The notes under the pieces: model-generated | What the model was told of the DNA's origin: nothing | Seen by the model: only the letters and a program-made list of their open reading frames with translations | Databases searched by the model: none | In this document: one piece after another, positions 34,100-43,288 of the stretch | Position numbering within the stretch: position 1 is the stretch's first letter | Layout: every line of letters begins with the position of its first letter | Position numbers and translations under genes: made by a program | Assembly (NCBI GenBank): GCA_963762165.1 | Contig: CAVXJN010000001.1 | Location: forward strand, 310,001 to 374,000 | DNA: 64,000 nt | From: CAVXJN01 sp963762165 | Lineage (GTDB): Bacteria; Pseudomonadota; Gammaproteobacteria; JASBUN01 | Direction of reading: 5' to 3'

Positions 34100-37057
34100 T
34101 CAACTCCTTTTGCGAAGAGCCGGATTCGGGTTCCGCAACTTCGCCGTATAGCTGGTACGGGGTCGCGTGTTGAGTTCTTCGAGCATGGTGTAATCCAGGG
34201 GCGATTGCTTCTCCTTCTGCACCTCGCTTTCCGGGTCGTTGATATCGCCAAACGTAATAGCGGCTGCCGGGCACACCTGTTGGCAGGCGGTCTTCACTTC
34301 GTCGCCGCGAAACGGTCGGTCCTCACGTTGCGCCGCGATTCGCGCGCGTTCGATACGCTGAACGCAATAGGTGCATTTCTCCATGACCCCTCGCATACGC
34401 ACGGTGACTTCCGGATTTCGCTGGGCTTTGAGACTCGGGGTATCCCGGTCGGCATATTGCAGGAAATTGAATCGGCGCACCTTGTAGGGACAATTGTTGG
34501 AACAAAAACGCGTGCCGATACACCGATTGTAGACTTGGACGTTGAGCCCTTCGGAGTCATGCATGGTGGCACCGACCGGGCACACGACTTCGCAGGACGC
34601 GTGTTCGCACTGCATGCATGGCACCGGTTGGAAATAGGTTTCGGGTTCCTCAATCGAGCCTTTGAAGTACCGGTCTACGCGGATCCAATGCATTTCCCGG
34701 CTCATGCGGACCTGCTGTTTGCCAACCACTGGTATATTATTTTCAGCCTGACAGGCAATCGTGCACGCACCGCAACCGATGCAACTGTTCAAATTCACCA
34801 CCATGCCCCAGGCGTGGCCTTCATACGCATAGGGCGGGTACAAACTGGGCTTCGGGCCCGACTCAGAACGCTTGGCGAACTTTGGATTGCGCCGGTATTG
34901 GTCCAGACTCGCTTCGCGGATCATGTGCCGGTCGTGGAGACGGTGATGAACCTGGGTGGTCGCTAACGGGTAGCGATCGTCAGTCACACGCAGTTCCAGA
35001 CCATGGTCGAACCACGGCGCCGTGGAACGGCGCATGTTATTTGCGTTGACGCCGGCGCCGGCGGCCACTTGGCCGCCGCTTTGACGGCCGTAGCCGAGTG
35101 TCAAAGTAACCGCGCCGTCGGCGTGTCCCGGCGATATCCAAGCCGGTACACGCAACTCGTTACCGCTGTAGCGCAATATCAGCACCTGTTCGTTCTCTAT
35201 GCCCAGCTCTTTGGCAGTCGTGGGACTGAGCTGGACGGCGTTGTCCCAGGTAAGCTGGGTCATGGGTTTTGGCAATTCCTGCAGCCAGGCATTGTTGGCG
35301 TAGCGCCCGTCCCAGATCGTCGAGTCAGGCGCGAAGCCGATCTCAAGGCTGTCATTGGGGGGCGCTTCGGCCGGCAGATCCGCAAACATTGAACCACGCA
35401 CTTGCGCTGCTACTGCCGGCATTGCACTATCCTTCACGAGGCCGGTACGCAATGCTTGCTTCCATTCGGAATCGAACCCATCGCCCCACTGGACGCGCCA
35501 GTATTCACGCACCAGGTCGTGATCACCGGCGCCCACATTTCCCATTGCCACAGCGAACAGTTCCTGCGGCGTGTGCCCTCCGTACAAAGGTGCTACAAGC
35601 GGTTGCTGAATGCTGGCGGTCCCGTCCCGGTCGCGCGCATCGCCCCAGCTTTCCAGCTCGTGGGCTGCGGGCACGTGCCAGGTACAATGCTGTGCGGTTT
35701 CGTCTGCATACAGGCCCAGATGCACCGACATTGGTACCCGCTTCAGGGCCGCTGCAAACTGCAGGTCTGCAGGTGCGCCATAGGCCGGGTTTCCATCGAT
35801 GATCAACAGCGTGTCGACGCCGCCGCCGCGCATGGATTCGACCAGTTCACGCAGCGAGTCCATCTGTTGCACGGGCGGTACCACCGGTTTGTGGTACACC
35901 ACCGTTTCTCCGCTGGCGCCGATATGCTCGTTGATCCAGTGCGCGAGGGCATGTACCTGAGGAGGTTGGCGTCGCCCGGCAACCACCAGCCCCGCCTTGC
36001 CGTGATCCTGCAGGTCCTGCACCACCGCATCCAACCATTGCGCGTCGACGGCAACGCGATCCGGCGCTTTCAAAGGCGCCCCCAGGCGGCTGGCGATCGC
36101 CCGCGCCAAACCCTCCACGTCTCGCGCGCGCACGGCTTTGCGGTGATCCGCCAAAGCGCCCGTCAAGGTGGGATAACTTTCTACGGCGTACAAGCGCAGC
36201 ATGTTCCCGCCCTGTTGGGCTTCGCGTCGGGATTTTGCGAATTGCCGCGCCAGGCGTGTCTGGTCGGGGCCGGGGCCGAGTATGTCCGCGTCCAGGCTGA
36301 TGACGCACCCGGCCTTCTCCAGCTTCAGCCCACTTTGCAACGGTTCACCGAAGGCGATCTGGGCGCCGCGGCTGACGTGGTCATCGCATATCGGTTCATA
36401 CTGGTGCCAACGGGCCTGAGGAAAAGCTTGCATAAGCGCTCGCAACTGCGCCAGCAGACTTGGAGAAGTCACGTTTCCGGTGAGCACCCGAAGACCCGCG
36501 CCGCCTGCGGCGCGCAGTTTCGCCAACCTGTCGTGCAGGGCAGCGGCAAGATCATCCCAGCTTGCGCTTGCGCCTTTTCGCAACACCAGTGCCGATCTGT
36601 CCGGATCCCACAGCTGCAGAATCGCGGCCTGGGTGAATATATCGGTGCCGCCGTCGCTGGCGGGATGGCGCGGATTGCCTTCGAGTTTCACCGGACGTCC
36701 CATATAACTGGTCGCAACCACGCCACTGGCGAATCCGTTCAACGTTACTGCCGATGCGTAATGACGGGCCTCCCCTTCGACTCCTTGCAGCGGAGCATGC
36801 ACATAGGGTGCAATCTCCTCGTCGGCAGGGCCGCTGCAGCCGCTGACACCCGCCAGTGCCATTGATGCGCCCATCAGCTTCATGAAATCGCGTCGGGACC
36901 ACAATAATTCACCGCCCTGCAGCGGCGACGGGAATTCATCCTGCACGCAGTCGTCCAGCGCATCCTGGTTGTACTCCTCGATACTCTTCCACCAAGGATC
37001 GGCCGGAGCCGACGGCGACTGCTGAACAGTGGATGGTTGTTTGGGCTCGCGGCTCAT
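34100..37057 (-). CDS. actB: Alternative complex III Fe-S / molybdopterin-fold subunit ActB
   Basis: A 985-residue protein fusing a molybdopterin-oxidoreductase-like domain (about 50-720) with a four-cluster ferredoxin domain. A twin-arginine motif SRRDFMKLMGAS lies near residue 54, followed by a lipobox-like GVSGC. The C-terminal part has CIGCGACTIAC, CMQCEHASCEVVCP, CIGTRFCSNNCP and CTYCVQR plus CQQVCP, enough Cys for 3-4 Fe-S clusters. The first domain lacks an evident molybdenum role in known ActB. It lies seven bases downstream of actA. Confidence 0.95.
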   Translation of the reverse strand: MSREPKQPSTVQQSPSAPADPWWKSIEEYNQDALDDCVQDEFPSPLQGGELLWSRRDFMKLMGASMALAGVSGCSGPADEEIAPYVHAPLQGVEGEARHYASAVTLNGFASGVVATSYMGRPVKLEGNPRHPASDGGTDIFTQAAILQLWDPDRSALVLRKGASASWDDLAAALHDRLAKLRAAGGAGLRVLTGNVTSPSLLAQLRALMQAFPQARWHQYEPICDDHVSRGAQIAFGEPLQSGLKLEKAGCVISLDADILGPGPDQTRLARQFAKSRREAQQGGNMLRLYAVESYPTLTGALADHRKAVRARDVEGLARAIASRLGAPLKAPDRVAVDAQWLDAVVQDLQDHGKAGLVVAGRRQPPQVHALAHWINEHIGASGETVVYHKPVVPPVQQMDSLRELVESMRGGGVDTLLIIDGNPAYGAPADLQFAAALKRVPMSVHLGLYADETAQHCTWHVPAAHELESWGDARDRDGTASIQQPLVAPLYGGHTPQELFAVAMGNVGAGDHDLVREYWRVQWGDGFDSEWKQALRTGLVKDSAMPAVAAQVRGSMFADLPAEAPPNDSLEIGFAPDSTIWDGRYANNAWLQELPKPMTQLTWDNAVQLSPTTAKELGIENEQVLILRYSGNELRVPAWISPGHADGAVTLTLGYGRQSGGQVAAGAGVNANNMRRSTAPWFDHGLELRVTDDRYPLATTQVHHRLHDRHMIREASLDQYRRNPKFAKRSESGPKPSLYPPYAYEGHAWGMVVNLNSCIGCGACTIACQAENNIPVVGKQQVRMSREMHWIRVDRYFKGSIEEPETYFQPVPCMQCEHASCEVVCPVGATMHDSEGLNVQVYNRCIGTRFCSNNCPYKVRRFNFLQYADRDTPSLKAQRNPEVTVRMRGVMEKCTYCVQRIERARIAAQREDRPFRGDEVKTACQQVCPAAAITFGDINDPESEVQKEKQSPLDYTMLEELNTRPRTSYTAKLRNPNPALRKRS

Positions 37058-37064
37058 CCCTTCC

Positions 37065-37715
37065 TCAACGGTGGCAAACAGAACAATCGGTCAGGCGTGC
37101 AGTCGTAATGTGATATTTGCGCATCAGTGCGCGGCCGAGCGCACGCCGATCTCCTTTGGGTTGCCAATCCAAGTCGAAAACACGATCCCTGGGCCGCAAA
37201 TGTGGCGCAGGATCGCGATGACAGCTCAAACACCATTGCATGGTGAGTGGCTTCACACGTCGCGTCAGGGACATTTGATCGACCCTGCCGTGACAGGACA
37301 CGCAGCCGACACCGTTCTGCACGTGGATGCTGTGGTTGAAATATACGAAGTCTGGTAAATCGTGTACGCGCTTCCAGTGAATGGGCTTGTTCCGGGCGAA
37401 GCTCTGAATCACCGGCTGCAACATCGGTTGGTCTGTAAACAAGCGCGAATGACAGGTCATGCACGTTTCGGTAGGCGGCATACCCGCGAATGCGGAGTGT
37501 TCGACGGAGGTATGGCAATATCGGCAATCCAGTCCGACCTCCGATACATGGTGCTTGTGGCTGAATGGCACCGGCTGTTCGATCGGTTCCTCAATCGGTG
37601 GGCTGAACGCGACCGCGATGCGCCACACTACAACGGCGCCGCCCGCGAACAGAACGACGGCAATCATCGCGATGCGCAACCCCAAGACTTGGGCACGGCT
37701 GAATACCTGCGCCAT
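37065..37715 (-). CDS. actA: Alternative complex III pentahaem cytochrome c subunit ActA
   Basis: A 216-residue membrane-anchored cytochrome: one N-terminal helix (LRIAMIAVVLFAGGAVVVWRIAVAF), then five CxxCH haem sites (CRYCH, CMTCH, CVSCH, CLSCH, CSVCH), exactly the pentahaem ActA pattern, with extra His such as FSHKHH and NHSIH for bis-His ligation. It is the first act gene and takes electrons from the quinol-oxidising core. The promoter is probably in the 49 bases after, or upstream of, the ASRT gene. Confidence 0.95.
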   Translation of the reverse strand: MAQVFSRAQVLGLRIAMIAVVLFAGGAVVVWRIAVAFSPPIEEPIEQPVPFSHKHHVSEVGLDCRYCHTSVEHSAFAGMPPTETCMTCHSRLFTDQPMLQPVIQSFARNKPIHWKRVHDLPDFVYFNHSIHVQNGVGCVSCHGRVDQMSLTRRVKPLTMQWCLSCHRDPAPHLRPRDRVFDLDWQPKGDRRALGRALMRKYHITTARLTDCSVCHR

Positions 37716-37764
37716 ACCTGAGCGCTCCCCTACCTCCGCAACTGCTTTAGTTCGCGCGTCGCTA

Positions 37765-38139
37765 CTAACGCGACGCGTATGCGATCGTACTGAGTAAAGC
37801 CAATTCGGCTTGTCGTGAATCCAGGCGGGTATGCTGTACGACCACCGGCACGTCGGACGTGATCATGCTAGCATAGTCGGTATCCCGCGGAATCGGCTCC
37901 GGGTCCTGCAGTTCGTTGAAGCGCACATGCTTGGTCCGGCGGGCGGGCACCGTTACCTGATACGGGCCCGCCGGTTCGCGATCGGCGAAATACACCATGA
38001 TCTGGATATGAGCATCCTGGTCACCGCTGTTGAGCAGACATGCAGTCTCGTGGCTCGTCATCTGCGGCTCCGGTCCCGTGCTGGAGCCCGGGATATAGCC
38101 TTCAGCGATCGCCCAGTGGGTGGAGCCGATACCATGCAT
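37765..38139 (-). CDS. Sensory rhodopsin transducer-like protein (ASRT family)
   Basis: A 124-residue soluble protein close to the Anabaena sensory rhodopsin transducer: GSTHWAIAEGYIPGSSTGPEP, MTSHETACLLNSGDQDAHIQI, YFADREPAGPYQVTVPARRT and VVVQHTRLDSRQAELALLST. In Anabaena the tetrameric ASRT binds a photoreceptor and DNA; many bacteria carry homologues without rhodopsin, and no rhodopsin gene is visible here. The start at 38139 follows AGGAG; 20 residues of upstream frame overlap the SDR spacer. It lies 49 bases before actA on the same strand. Confidence 0.88.
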   Translation of the reverse strand: MHGIGSTHWAIAEGYIPGSSTGPEPQMTSHETACLLNSGDQDAHIQIMVYFADREPAGPYQVTVPARRTKHVRFNELQDPEPIPRDTDYASMITSDVPVVVQHTRLDSRQAELALLSTIAYASR

Positions 38140-38171
38140 GCGCTTCTCCTTCGATTTCTTCTTGGTCGTTT

Positions 38172-39227
38172 TCAGTGCCGGGCGAGACGACGGAACCACG
38201 AGCGTGGTGCCTGCCGTGCATGCCCATTGCGTTTACGACGCCACAGCCAGCCGCCCAGTGCCGCGCCGCCCAGCGCGCCGGCGAGTGCGACCCAACGCCG
38301 GTTCTCACTCAACCACAGCTGCGCGCTGTACTCATGCGCACTGTTATCGAAGGAACCGTGGGCGCCGTGATCGCCGCCTACCGGGGTCCAAAGATTGTCG
38401 GGGCGGTCGGAAGCCACCCGTTGCGGGGTTTGCTGGGACTTGAAGCCATTGCGCGCCAGATACCAATCAGCGATACCGGGCGCAATCCGATTTGCCCATA
38501 CTGCTTTCAAAGAAGACATGCCGACGAAAAGATCCCGGCGGCGGTGATGGGCCGCCCAGTAGATCGCGCTTGCAGCCACCTCGGGCTGAAAAATCGGCGG
38601 CACCGGTTTCGGATGGTGACTGAGGTGCGTGCGGCCCCAATCGAACTGCGGTGTGTTCAACGCGGGCATGTGAACCATGGTCACGTGAATGTCGCTGTTC
38701 TCGTGCATCAGCTCGCTGCGCAACGAAGTGGTAAATGCCCTCAGCGCGTGTTTTGCCCCGCAATAAGCCGCCTGCAGGGGGATCGCTCGATACGACAACG
38801 CCGAACTCACCTGAACGATGACTCCGCTGTTGCGCGCGCGCATGCGTTTGAGGGCCGCCATGGTGCCCCACACGGCACCGAGATACGTCACCTCGGTCGC
38901 GCGTTTATATTCTTCCGGCCTTATTTCCCACACCGGAGAAAACACCGTCGCCATCGCATTGTTGATCCAGATGTCGATCGGTCCCAGCGTGTCCTCCACT
39001 TCCGTGGCCGCACGTTCGAGCTGGTCCTGATCGGAGACGTCGGTGGGCACGACCATGGCGTGGCCGCCGAGTGATTCGACTTCCGCTCTGGCGGCGTCGA
39101 GCCCTTCCTGTCCCCGTGCGAGCAAAGCGATATGGGCGCCACGGCGCGCGAATTCCCGCGCAGTGGCCCGGCCCACGCCGGCGGATGCACCGGTAATGAC
39201 CACGACTTCCTTTCGTCCTGTATTCAT
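38172..39227 (-). CDS. Short-chain dehydrogenase/reductase with C-terminal membrane helix
   Basis: A 351-residue protein. The first 250 residues form a classical SDR domain: cofactor loop TGASAGVG (about 13-20), NNAMA near 91 and the catalytic YCGAK (Tyr near 158). The rest is a linker with HGAHGSFDNSAHEYSAQLW and one C-terminal helix (WVALAGALGGAALGGWLW) followed by basic residues, a tail-anchored layout. Substrate unknown. An ASRT homologue follows 32 bases downstream. Domain calls are firm; the physiological role is not. Confidence 0.87.
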   Translation of the reverse strand: MNTGRKEVVVITGASAGVGRATAREFARRGAHIALLARGQEGLDAARAEVESLGGHAMVVPTDVSDQDQLERAATEVEDTLGPIDIWINNAMATVFSPVWEIRPEEYKRATEVTYLGAVWGTMAALKRMRARNSGVIVQVSSALSYRAIPLQAAYCGAKHALRAFTTSLRSELMHENSDIHVTMVHMPALNTPQFDWGRTHLSHHPKPVPPIFQPEVAASAIYWAAHHRRRDLFVGMSSLKAVWANRIAPGIADWYLARNGFKSQQTPQRVASDRPDNLWTPVGGDHGAHGSFDNSAHEYSAQLWLSENRRWVALAGALGGAALGGWLWRRKRNGHARQAPRSWFRRLARH

Positions 39228-39247
39228 ACGTTCCTCCTGAACCGATA

Positions 39248-42193
39248 TCAGCTCTTGTGTGGTTCGTTCTGCAGCGCCATGGCCAGCACTTCCGCCAGAT
39301 GATGGGCGTGGCGGTCAGTGGTTTGCGAAATCTGTTCGCGGCAACTGAACCCGTCGGTGATCAACAGCGTAGTATCTTGCGCGGCACGCACCGCCGGTAG
39401 CAGACCCTGTTCGCCGATATCGATCGACACCTGATATTTGTCCTGCTCGAAGCCGAATGAACCGGCCATGCCGCAGCAACCGTCGTCACGCCACTGGTAA
39501 TCGAGGCCCATACGGTCGAGCAGACGACGCTCGGACTCGACGCCCAGTATCGACTTGTGATGACAATGGGCGTGGACCACAGCTTGGCGCGGCAGCTTGG
39601 GGGGGCGCCAGCGCGCTTTCTGTTCCAGGAATTCACCCAACGTATGGCTCTGCTCCTGCAGTCGATGGGCCAACTCGCTGTCCGGAAAAAGGTTACCCAA
39701 CTCATCGCGGAACACGGATACGCAACTTGGTTCCAGGCCGACGATGGGTATTCCGCCATCGATGGAATCGCGCAAAGTGTCCATTACATTCTGCAGGTAG
39801 CTTCGAGCCCGATCCAACATGCCAAAGTCGTACAGCGGCCGCCCGCAACACAGATGCTGTTGCGGGACACGGACCTGATAGCCAGCGGCTTCCAATACCA
39901 GCACCGCGGACTGCGCCACTTGTGGATGGAAATAGTTGTTGAACGTATCGGCCCATAGAATGACCGGTTTGGCCTTCTCCTGGGCCGGAACACGTCCTGC
40001 GAACCAATGTTTGAAGGTCTGCGGCGCGAACTTCGGAACCCGGCGCTGTTGCGGCATCCCGGCCAACTTTTTCGACAGGGCGCTCAACCCCGGAGTCTGG
40101 GTGAAGAAGTTCACCAGGCGGGGCATATGGGCCGCATAGCGCGACCAGGTATCGATCATGCCGAAGGCATACGCCTGGCGGGGTCGCAGTCTGCCCTTGT
40201 AATAATGATGCAGGAATTCGGCCTTGTAAGTGGCCATGTCCACGTCCACGGGGCAATCGCCTTTGCAACCCTTGCATGCCAGGCAGAGATCCAAGGCTTC
40301 ACGTACCGGCTCGCTGCGCCAGCCGTCCGTCAGCACGTCGCCTCGCAACATTTCGAACAGCAAGTGTGCGCGTCCGCGGGTGGAGTGTTGCTCATCGCGC
40401 GTGACCCGATAACTCGGGCACATGGTCCCTCCCTCGTGCCGTCGGCATTTCCCTACGCCTACGCAGCGCAGCATGGCGCGACTGAAACTGTTCTCATCCT
40501 GCGGGAAGCGGAATACGGTCTCCAGGGTCGGCGAATCGTAGTGGTTGCCCAGGCGCAGGTTCTGATCGACGCCGTCGGCATCGATCACCTTGCCGGGGTT
40601 CATTTTCCAGTCGGGATCCCAAATGCGCTTGAACTCGCGAAACGCTTCCATCAGTTCTTCGCCGTACATCCGCGGCAACAGTTCTCCCCGCGCCTGGCCG
40701 TCGCCGTGTTCGCCGGAAAGCGAACCGTTGTATCGCACAACCATATTGGCGGCTTCTTCCACAAAGCTGCGGTAATTGCGGATACCTTCCGCGGTATCGA
40801 GTTTGAAATCGATGCGGGTATGTATGCATCCTTGTCCGAAATGACCATACAGATCGCATTTGTAGCCGTATTTTTGGAACAACTTGCGCAGGTCGCGCAG
40901 ATATTCGCCGACCCGCTCCGGGGGCACCGCGGAATCTTCCCACCCCGGCCAGGTCACCGGCTGGTCCGGAATGTGAGCGGTAGCGCCGAGGGCTGACTCG
41001 CGCACTTCCCAGATCCGCTTTTGTTGGTCGTCGTCGGTAAATAAGTGCATGCTCGGCGAATTGTCGTCCTTGGCCAACTCGTCCATGGTCTGCCGTGCCC
41101 GCTGCACTGCTTTTTCTTTGCTTTCGTCGCCGAACTCCACCACCAGCCAACCTTCTCCTTCCGGAAGGTACTTCAAATCGTCGGTGTGCAGATTAACCTG
41201 TTGCATGTCGCGCACCAGACCCTGGTCGATGCCCTCCAACCCAATGGGGCCGTGCTTCATGATTTCCGGAACATGGTCGCCGGCGCAGTAAATATCCGGA
41301 TAACCCAACGCCAGCACCACCCGCTCCTGCGGGCTCGGGATCAGCCGTACCGTGGCTTCCAACACTGTCACGCAGGTGGACTCGCTTCCCACCAGGGCGC
41401 GGGCAACGTGAAATCCTTGTTCCGGCAATAAATCGTCCAGGTTGTAGCCGGAGACACGCCGGGGAATGTCGGGGTAGCGCTCGCGGACCTGATCGGCGTA
41501 GCGGTCGCGCAGGGAACGCAAGCGTTCATAGATGGCACCGACACGGCCGCCGCCGTCGATGATCTGTTGCAGAAGCTGATCGGAGGTTTCCGTCACTTCC
41601 ATGCGCGTGCCATCATAGAGCAGGATATCGAGCGCATGGATATTATCCGACGTGCGCCCCCCCATGACCGAGTGCACACCACAGGAATTGTTGCCGATCA
41701 TGCCGCCCAGGGTATTGTGATCATGGGTGGAGGGATCCGGCGCAAAGGTCAAGTTGAATTCTTCAGCAGCGTTGCGTAAATCATCCAGCACGACCCCAGG
41801 TTGAACCCGCGCGACCTGCTTTTCCGGATCGATTTCGATGATCTGGTTCATGTACTTGGACATGTCCATGATCACCGCTACATTGCAGCATTGCCCAGCC
41901 AGACTCGTACCGCCTCCGCGGGACAATACCGGTGCACCAAACTCCCGCGCCGCAGCTACAGTGGCGATCACGTCCTCGGCGTCACGCGGGACCACCACTC
42001 CAATGGGCACCTGACGATAGTTGGACGCATCGGTCGCGTACAGCGCTCGTGAGCCGTCATCGAAGCGGACTTCACCACGCACGGTATCGCGCAATCGCTG
42101 CGCCAGCGCGTTGACGTCCACCCCGCTGCTGGCGCCGACATCGGCGCGCCCCCGGCCGTAGCTTCTGCTCAATGGGATGGATTCAGATCGCAT
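39248..42193 (-). CDS. FAD-linked / Fe-S oxidoreductase (D-2-hydroxyacid dehydrogenase type)
   Basis: A 981-residue fusion: FAD-binding type 4 domain (about 45-270, VLSRGGGTSLAGQCCN), FAD-oxidase C-terminal domain (to about 560, SGEHGDGQARGELLP), ferredoxin-like clusters (CVGVGKCRRHEGGTMCP, CLACKGCKGDCPVDVD) and two CCG domains (HLCCGRPL, DDGCCGMAGSFGFE). The layout matches bacterial D-lactate/D-2-hydroxyglutarate dehydrogenases of the YdiJ type. Electrons go to quinone or another acceptor. It overlaps the upstream enolase-superfamily gene by 11 bases, which suggests a shared pathway. A paralogue is at 58128-61008. Confidence 0.9.
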   Translation of the reverse strand: MRSESIPLSRSYGRGRADVGASSGVDVNALAQRLRDTVRGEVRFDDGSRALYATDASNYRQVPIGVVVPRDAEDVIATVAAAREFGAPVLSRGGGTSLAGQCCNVAVIMDMSKYMNQIIEIDPEKQVARVQPGVVLDDLRNAAEEFNLTFAPDPSTHDHNTLGGMIGNNSCGVHSVMGGRTSDNIHALDILLYDGTRMEVTETSDQLLQQIIDGGGRVGAIYERLRSLRDRYADQVRERYPDIPRRVSGYNLDDLLPEQGFHVARALVGSESTCVTVLEATVRLIPSPQERVVLALGYPDIYCAGDHVPEIMKHGPIGLEGIDQGLVRDMQQVNLHTDDLKYLPEGEGWLVVEFGDESKEKAVQRARQTMDELAKDDNSPSMHLFTDDDQQKRIWEVRESALGATAHIPDQPVTWPGWEDSAVPPERVGEYLRDLRKLFQKYGYKCDLYGHFGQGCIHTRIDFKLDTAEGIRNYRSFVEEAANMVVRYNGSLSGEHGDGQARGELLPRMYGEELMEAFREFKRIWDPDWKMNPGKVIDADGVDQNLRLGNHYDSPTLETVFRFPQDENSFSRAMLRCVGVGKCRRHEGGTMCPSYRVTRDEQHSTRGRAHLLFEMLRGDVLTDGWRSEPVREALDLCLACKGCKGDCPVDVDMATYKAEFLHHYYKGRLRPRQAYAFGMIDTWSRYAAHMPRLVNFFTQTPGLSALSKKLAGMPQQRRVPKFAPQTFKHWFAGRVPAQEKAKPVILWADTFNNYFHPQVAQSAVLVLEAAGYQVRVPQQHLCCGRPLYDFGMLDRARSYLQNVMDTLRDSIDGGIPIVGLEPSCVSVFRDELGNLFPDSELAHRLQEQSHTLGEFLEQKARWRPPKLPRQAVVHAHCHHKSILGVESERRLLDRMGLDYQWRDDGCCGMAGSFGFEQDKYQVSIDIGEQGLLPAVRAAQDTTLLITDGFSCREQISQTTDRHAHHLAEVLAMALQNEPHKS

Positions 42194-43277
42194 AGCGTTG
42201 CGCTTCCTTTCGCTTCAGTTCGAGTCCGAGACCCGACCGGTCTCGGTCGGGTCTGACGACACCGTTGGATATTTCGGGTGCGCCTTCGAACAACATGTGC
42301 TCCAAACGCACATGGTCGTGAAACCATTCGATGTGCCGTACCGGGTTTGCTGCGCAGGCGAGGTGGAGGTGAATCGCCGGGGCCGTGTGGCAGGACAACG
42401 GCACCTGGAAACCTTCGCACAGTGCGGCGGCTTCCATGAATCCACTGATTCCGCTGCACCGGGTGGCATCGGCTTGCAACACATCCACGGCGCGGGCCTC
42501 CAACATATTTTGAAAATACGGTGTGTGATAGCCGTATTCGCCGGCACTGATCTGCACGTCTCCCGGCCCTGCATCCCGCAACAAGCGCAGCCCGTCCAGA
42601 TCATCGGACGACACGGGTTCCTCGAACCAGGTCACCCCTTGCTCGCGCAGATATTCCATCTGCCCTAGCGCCTGTTTACGGCGGTAGCCACCGTTGGCGT
42701 CCACGAACAGCTCGACATCGTCTCCGATCGCCGAGCGCGCGGCGGCGATTCGTTTCCGATCCTGTTCCGGATGGCGGGCGATTTTCATTTTCACCCGTTT
42801 CAAGCCCTGCTCCGCCCAATCGCCCAGCTGTCGCTGCAACCGTTCGACGGCGTACGAGGTAAAGCCACCGCTTCCGTAAGCCTCTGTTTCCTGCCTGACA
42901 GCACCGAGTAATTTGTACAGCGGTTGTCGCAGCATGCGTGCTTTGAGGTCCCATAACGCTACGTCGACTGCAGCAATGGCCATGGAACAAATACCGGGAC
43001 GCCCCAAGTTGCGAATGCTGTCGATCATCGCCCACCAGCTGGCATGTACATCCATTACATCCCGGCCGCAGACCTGTGACGCGAGTTTGTCTTGAATCAG
43101 TTGCGCGGTGCACTGATGGCCATAGGTGTAGCCGATCCCGACCTGGCCGCCGGCATGGGCTTGCACCAGCACCATGGTGGTCGAGTCCCATGCCAGGGTA
43201 CCGTCGGACTCGGGCTCGTCGGTCGGCACCGTATACGCCGACACGTCCAGCCTTTCGATTGCGGTCACAGTGCTCAT
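42183..43277 (-). CDS. Mandelate racemase / muconate lactonizing enzyme family protein
   Basis: A 364-residue enolase-superfamily enzyme. The metal ligands appear in LFVDANGGY (Asp), TWFEEPV (Glu) and ISAGEY (Glu); a KxK motif is in RVKMKIAR, and a His is in PLSCHTAPAIH. These enzymes abstract a proton alpha to a carboxylate, often dehydrating sugar acids. The substrate cannot be read from sequence. I use ATG 43277 (MSTVTAIERLDV); a TTG at 43292 would overlap the TPP enzyme stop. Next to it is an FAD/Fe-S 2-hydroxyacid dehydrogenase. Confidence 0.88.
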   Translation of the reverse strand: MSTVTAIERLDVSAYTVPTDEPESDGTLAWDSTTMVLVQAHAGGQVGIGYTYGHQCTAQLIQDKLASQVCGRDVMDVHASWWAMIDSIRNLGRPGICSMAIAAVDVALWDLKARMLRQPLYKLLGAVRQETEAYGSGGFTSYAVERLQRQLGDWAEQGLKRVKMKIARHPEQDRKRIAAARSAIGDDVELFVDANGGYRRKQALGQMEYLREQGVTWFEEPVSSDDLDGLRLLRDAGPGDVQISAGEYGYHTPYFQNMLEARAVDVLQADATRCSGISGFMEAAALCEGFQVPLSCHTAPAIHLHLACAANPVRHIEWFHDHVRLEHMLFEGAPEISNGVVRPDRDRSGLGLELKRKEAQRYAI

Positions 43278-43288
43278 CGCCGTACGGT

